Shown here piece by piece: positions 62,830-64,000 of a stretch of 64,000 nucleotides of DNA. A program made the translations under genes and the position numbers. The stretch is from positions 9,568,402-9,632,401 of the forward strand of contig NC_058516.1 in the NCBI RefSeq assembly GCF_020382885.2, given 5' to 3'. Positions within the stretch are counted from its first letter, which is position 1. Each line of letters opens with the position of its first letter. This DNA is from Scatophagus argus (lineage: Eukaryota > Chordata > Actinopteri > Scatophagidae). The notes below the pieces were generated by a model. That model did not search any database. It was given only the letters and a program-made list of their open reading frames with translations, and was not told where the DNA came from.

Positions 62830-63543
62830 TGTTCTCACGAAAAACTTAGAAGATGCTAAAAAGTGTAAAGCATATAAGGGACTGCAGCGTCCTTAATTTC
62901 AGCAAATAGCTACGAACTAACAAATACAAATCGGAAAGTACGCATTACTCAGTTAGAGTTACAAACTATACAGCCACCACAGAATGTTAAATTTTGCAAG
63001 TAGCTACTACAAATGATGATGACCACTGCGAATTTGCTCGCAAGGTCAACAGACGTCCCCATTCAATTTATGTGGACACTGGCTAGCTTACATTAGCTAG
63101 CAAAGGTTAGCTGCGTGATAACCCCTACCTTACTTCAACTGCGAAAATACAGAAACAGTGGTCTCAAAATAACACACGCCACTTGCTGGGCCCTCTAACA
63201 CTTGGCAGGAAAGTTGTTAAACGAAGACACTCAGAGTTACATCTCAATAAAAGATATAAACTAATCCATGTGACATAGCATTCTCACACGCTTCTTCATG
63301 ACGTGTGCGTCGCTGTATGTAGTCCCCCCTGTCACCATGGTACAGCGCGTACAGTCAAAATATAATAAATGAAATTTGTCGTGAATATAAGTTGTCTCAA
63401 GTATAAAATTTATTGTGTTTATTGAAACCAACCTGCGACCCTTTGAATGATAGGGCTCATATTTTTTGTTTGTGGTGGTTTCTACACGTTTCCAATTAAG
63501 CGTGACACCTCCGGTTTCTTAGCAACCGACGCACTCGGATGGA
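62830..63543. promoter_or_regulatory. Divergent fastkd2 / mdh1b promoter region
   Basis: The 714 bases between the two start codons must contain both promoters unless remote exons exist. A CCAAT box lies at 63492-63496 and an RFX X-box-like site at 63514-63526, both close to the mdh1b start. No TATA box is evident on either side. Confidence 0.55.
63514..63526 (+). promoter_or_regulatory. RFX X-box-like motif upstream of mdh1b
   Basis: GTTTCT-T-AGCAAC has the layout RYYRYY-N(1-3)-RRNRAC of RFX sites, with one mismatch in the left half and a perfect right half. It lies 18 bases before the mdh1b ATG, suggesting ciliary/testis-type control. Confidence 0.45.
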
Positions 63544-64000
63544 ATGGCAAAATTTGTTCTTGCCGGTAAAGTTTGGTTTACTTTTTATCATTTAACATTT
63601 AACGGTGTATGAAGTATCACATTTTTGATCACAACAATTTCAACTTCTTCAGGCAAGGCAGACTGCCCACATTATGCCAAAGCGGAGCTTTTAGCAGACA
63701 GTCTGCAGATATCTCTGCCATACTTCAGGATCCATAAGATCTCCATCCTCCCAGATGAATGGAAGGTAATAATCCTACGTTTATATACATATATCATTAT
63801 ATTTCAAACTCACTAACATATTATTTTTGTTACTTATCTGTCACTCCATTGTAACTTTTCTCCGGTCATTGACAGGAATGGCTAGAGGCCACCTGCAAAA
63901 GAAATGGCTGGAAGCACGAGCATTCTCCTTTGGTTTGGCAGGAACTGGTGGCCCAAGGGGGGAAAGGGATGCTCTTAGGGGGCTTCAGTGACTTCCTAGA
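63544..64000 (+). CDS. mdh1b: Putative malate dehydrogenase 1B (5' part, cut by the right edge)
   Basis: MDH1B is a diverged relative of cytosolic malate dehydrogenase with an extra N-terminal domain. Exons 63544-63565, 63653-63765 and 63876 to the window end join in frame (phases 1 and 0). The start [20 protein letters not shown] is nearly the same as human (MAKFVIAGRADCPYYAK). It continues [33 protein letters not shown] and [14 protein letters not shown], which is the N-terminal domain specific to MDH1B. The NAD-binding and catalytic parts lie outside the window. It is arranged head to head with fastkd2, as in mammals. Confidence 0.96.

Noticed and set aside
62830-62838. fastkd2 start three codons upstream
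   Set aside because: The codon at 62838-62836 is GTG, not ATG; the first ATG in frame is 62829.
1-64000. CRISPR arrays, prophage, toxin-antitoxin or bacterial defence systems
   Set aside because: All supported genes are vertebrate with spliceosomal introns; direct repeats seen are microsatellites.

Overview
This window is vertebrate nuclear DNA, almost certainly from a spiny-rayed (acanthomorph) teleost. Every gene has short coding exons with GT/AG introns, the proteins are close to human orthologues, and the gaps hold CA/GT microsatellites and short repeats typical of fish genomes. There is no bacterial or phage DNA, no CRISPR array and no operon. I found no exotic new system. The points of interest are the gene order, candidate cassette exons and a possible intron-retention event, divergence of CD28 key motifs, and several repeat copies.

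Layout, left to right: zc3h13 (-, 5' part only, about 71-1834); cpb2 (-, 3749-6792); alg11 (+, 7214-9706); spp2 (+, 11511-13127); raph1/lamellipodin (-, coding 15434-29311, with its 5' non-coding part probably extending through a gene-poor stretch towards 52 kb); cd28 (+, 54053-56642); fastkd2 (-, 57733-62829); mdh1b (+, 63544 to the right edge). I rebuilt the coding exons of all eight genes by hand. Reading frame is kept across every junction, giving predicted proteins of 432 aa (cpb2), 496 (alg11), 188 (spp2), about 1490 (raph1, without two candidate cassette exons), 227 (cd28) and 675 (fastkd2).

The genes do not form one pathway. zc3h13 belongs to the m6A writer complex. cpb2 and spp2 encode secreted plasma/bone proteins. 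alg11 builds the N-glycan precursor at the ER. raph1 drives Ena/VASP-dependent actin protrusion. cd28 is a T-cell costimulatory receptor. fastkd2 handles mitochondrial RNA. mdh1b is a malate dehydrogenase-like protein. Two divergent pairs share upstream DNA: cpb2/alg11 (start codons 421 bp apart) and fastkd2/mdh1b (714 bp apart). The right half (raph1-cd28-fastkd2-mdh1b) corresponds to human 2q33, while zc3h13, cpb2 and alg11 correspond to human 13q14, so the window spans a junction between two mammalian linkage blocks.

The 24 kb between raph1 coding exon 1 and cd28 holds no gene I can support. It contains a 5'-truncated LINE, a tRNA-derived SINE, other interspersed repeats, many microsatellites and one plausible raph1 5'UTR exon near 51.9 kb.
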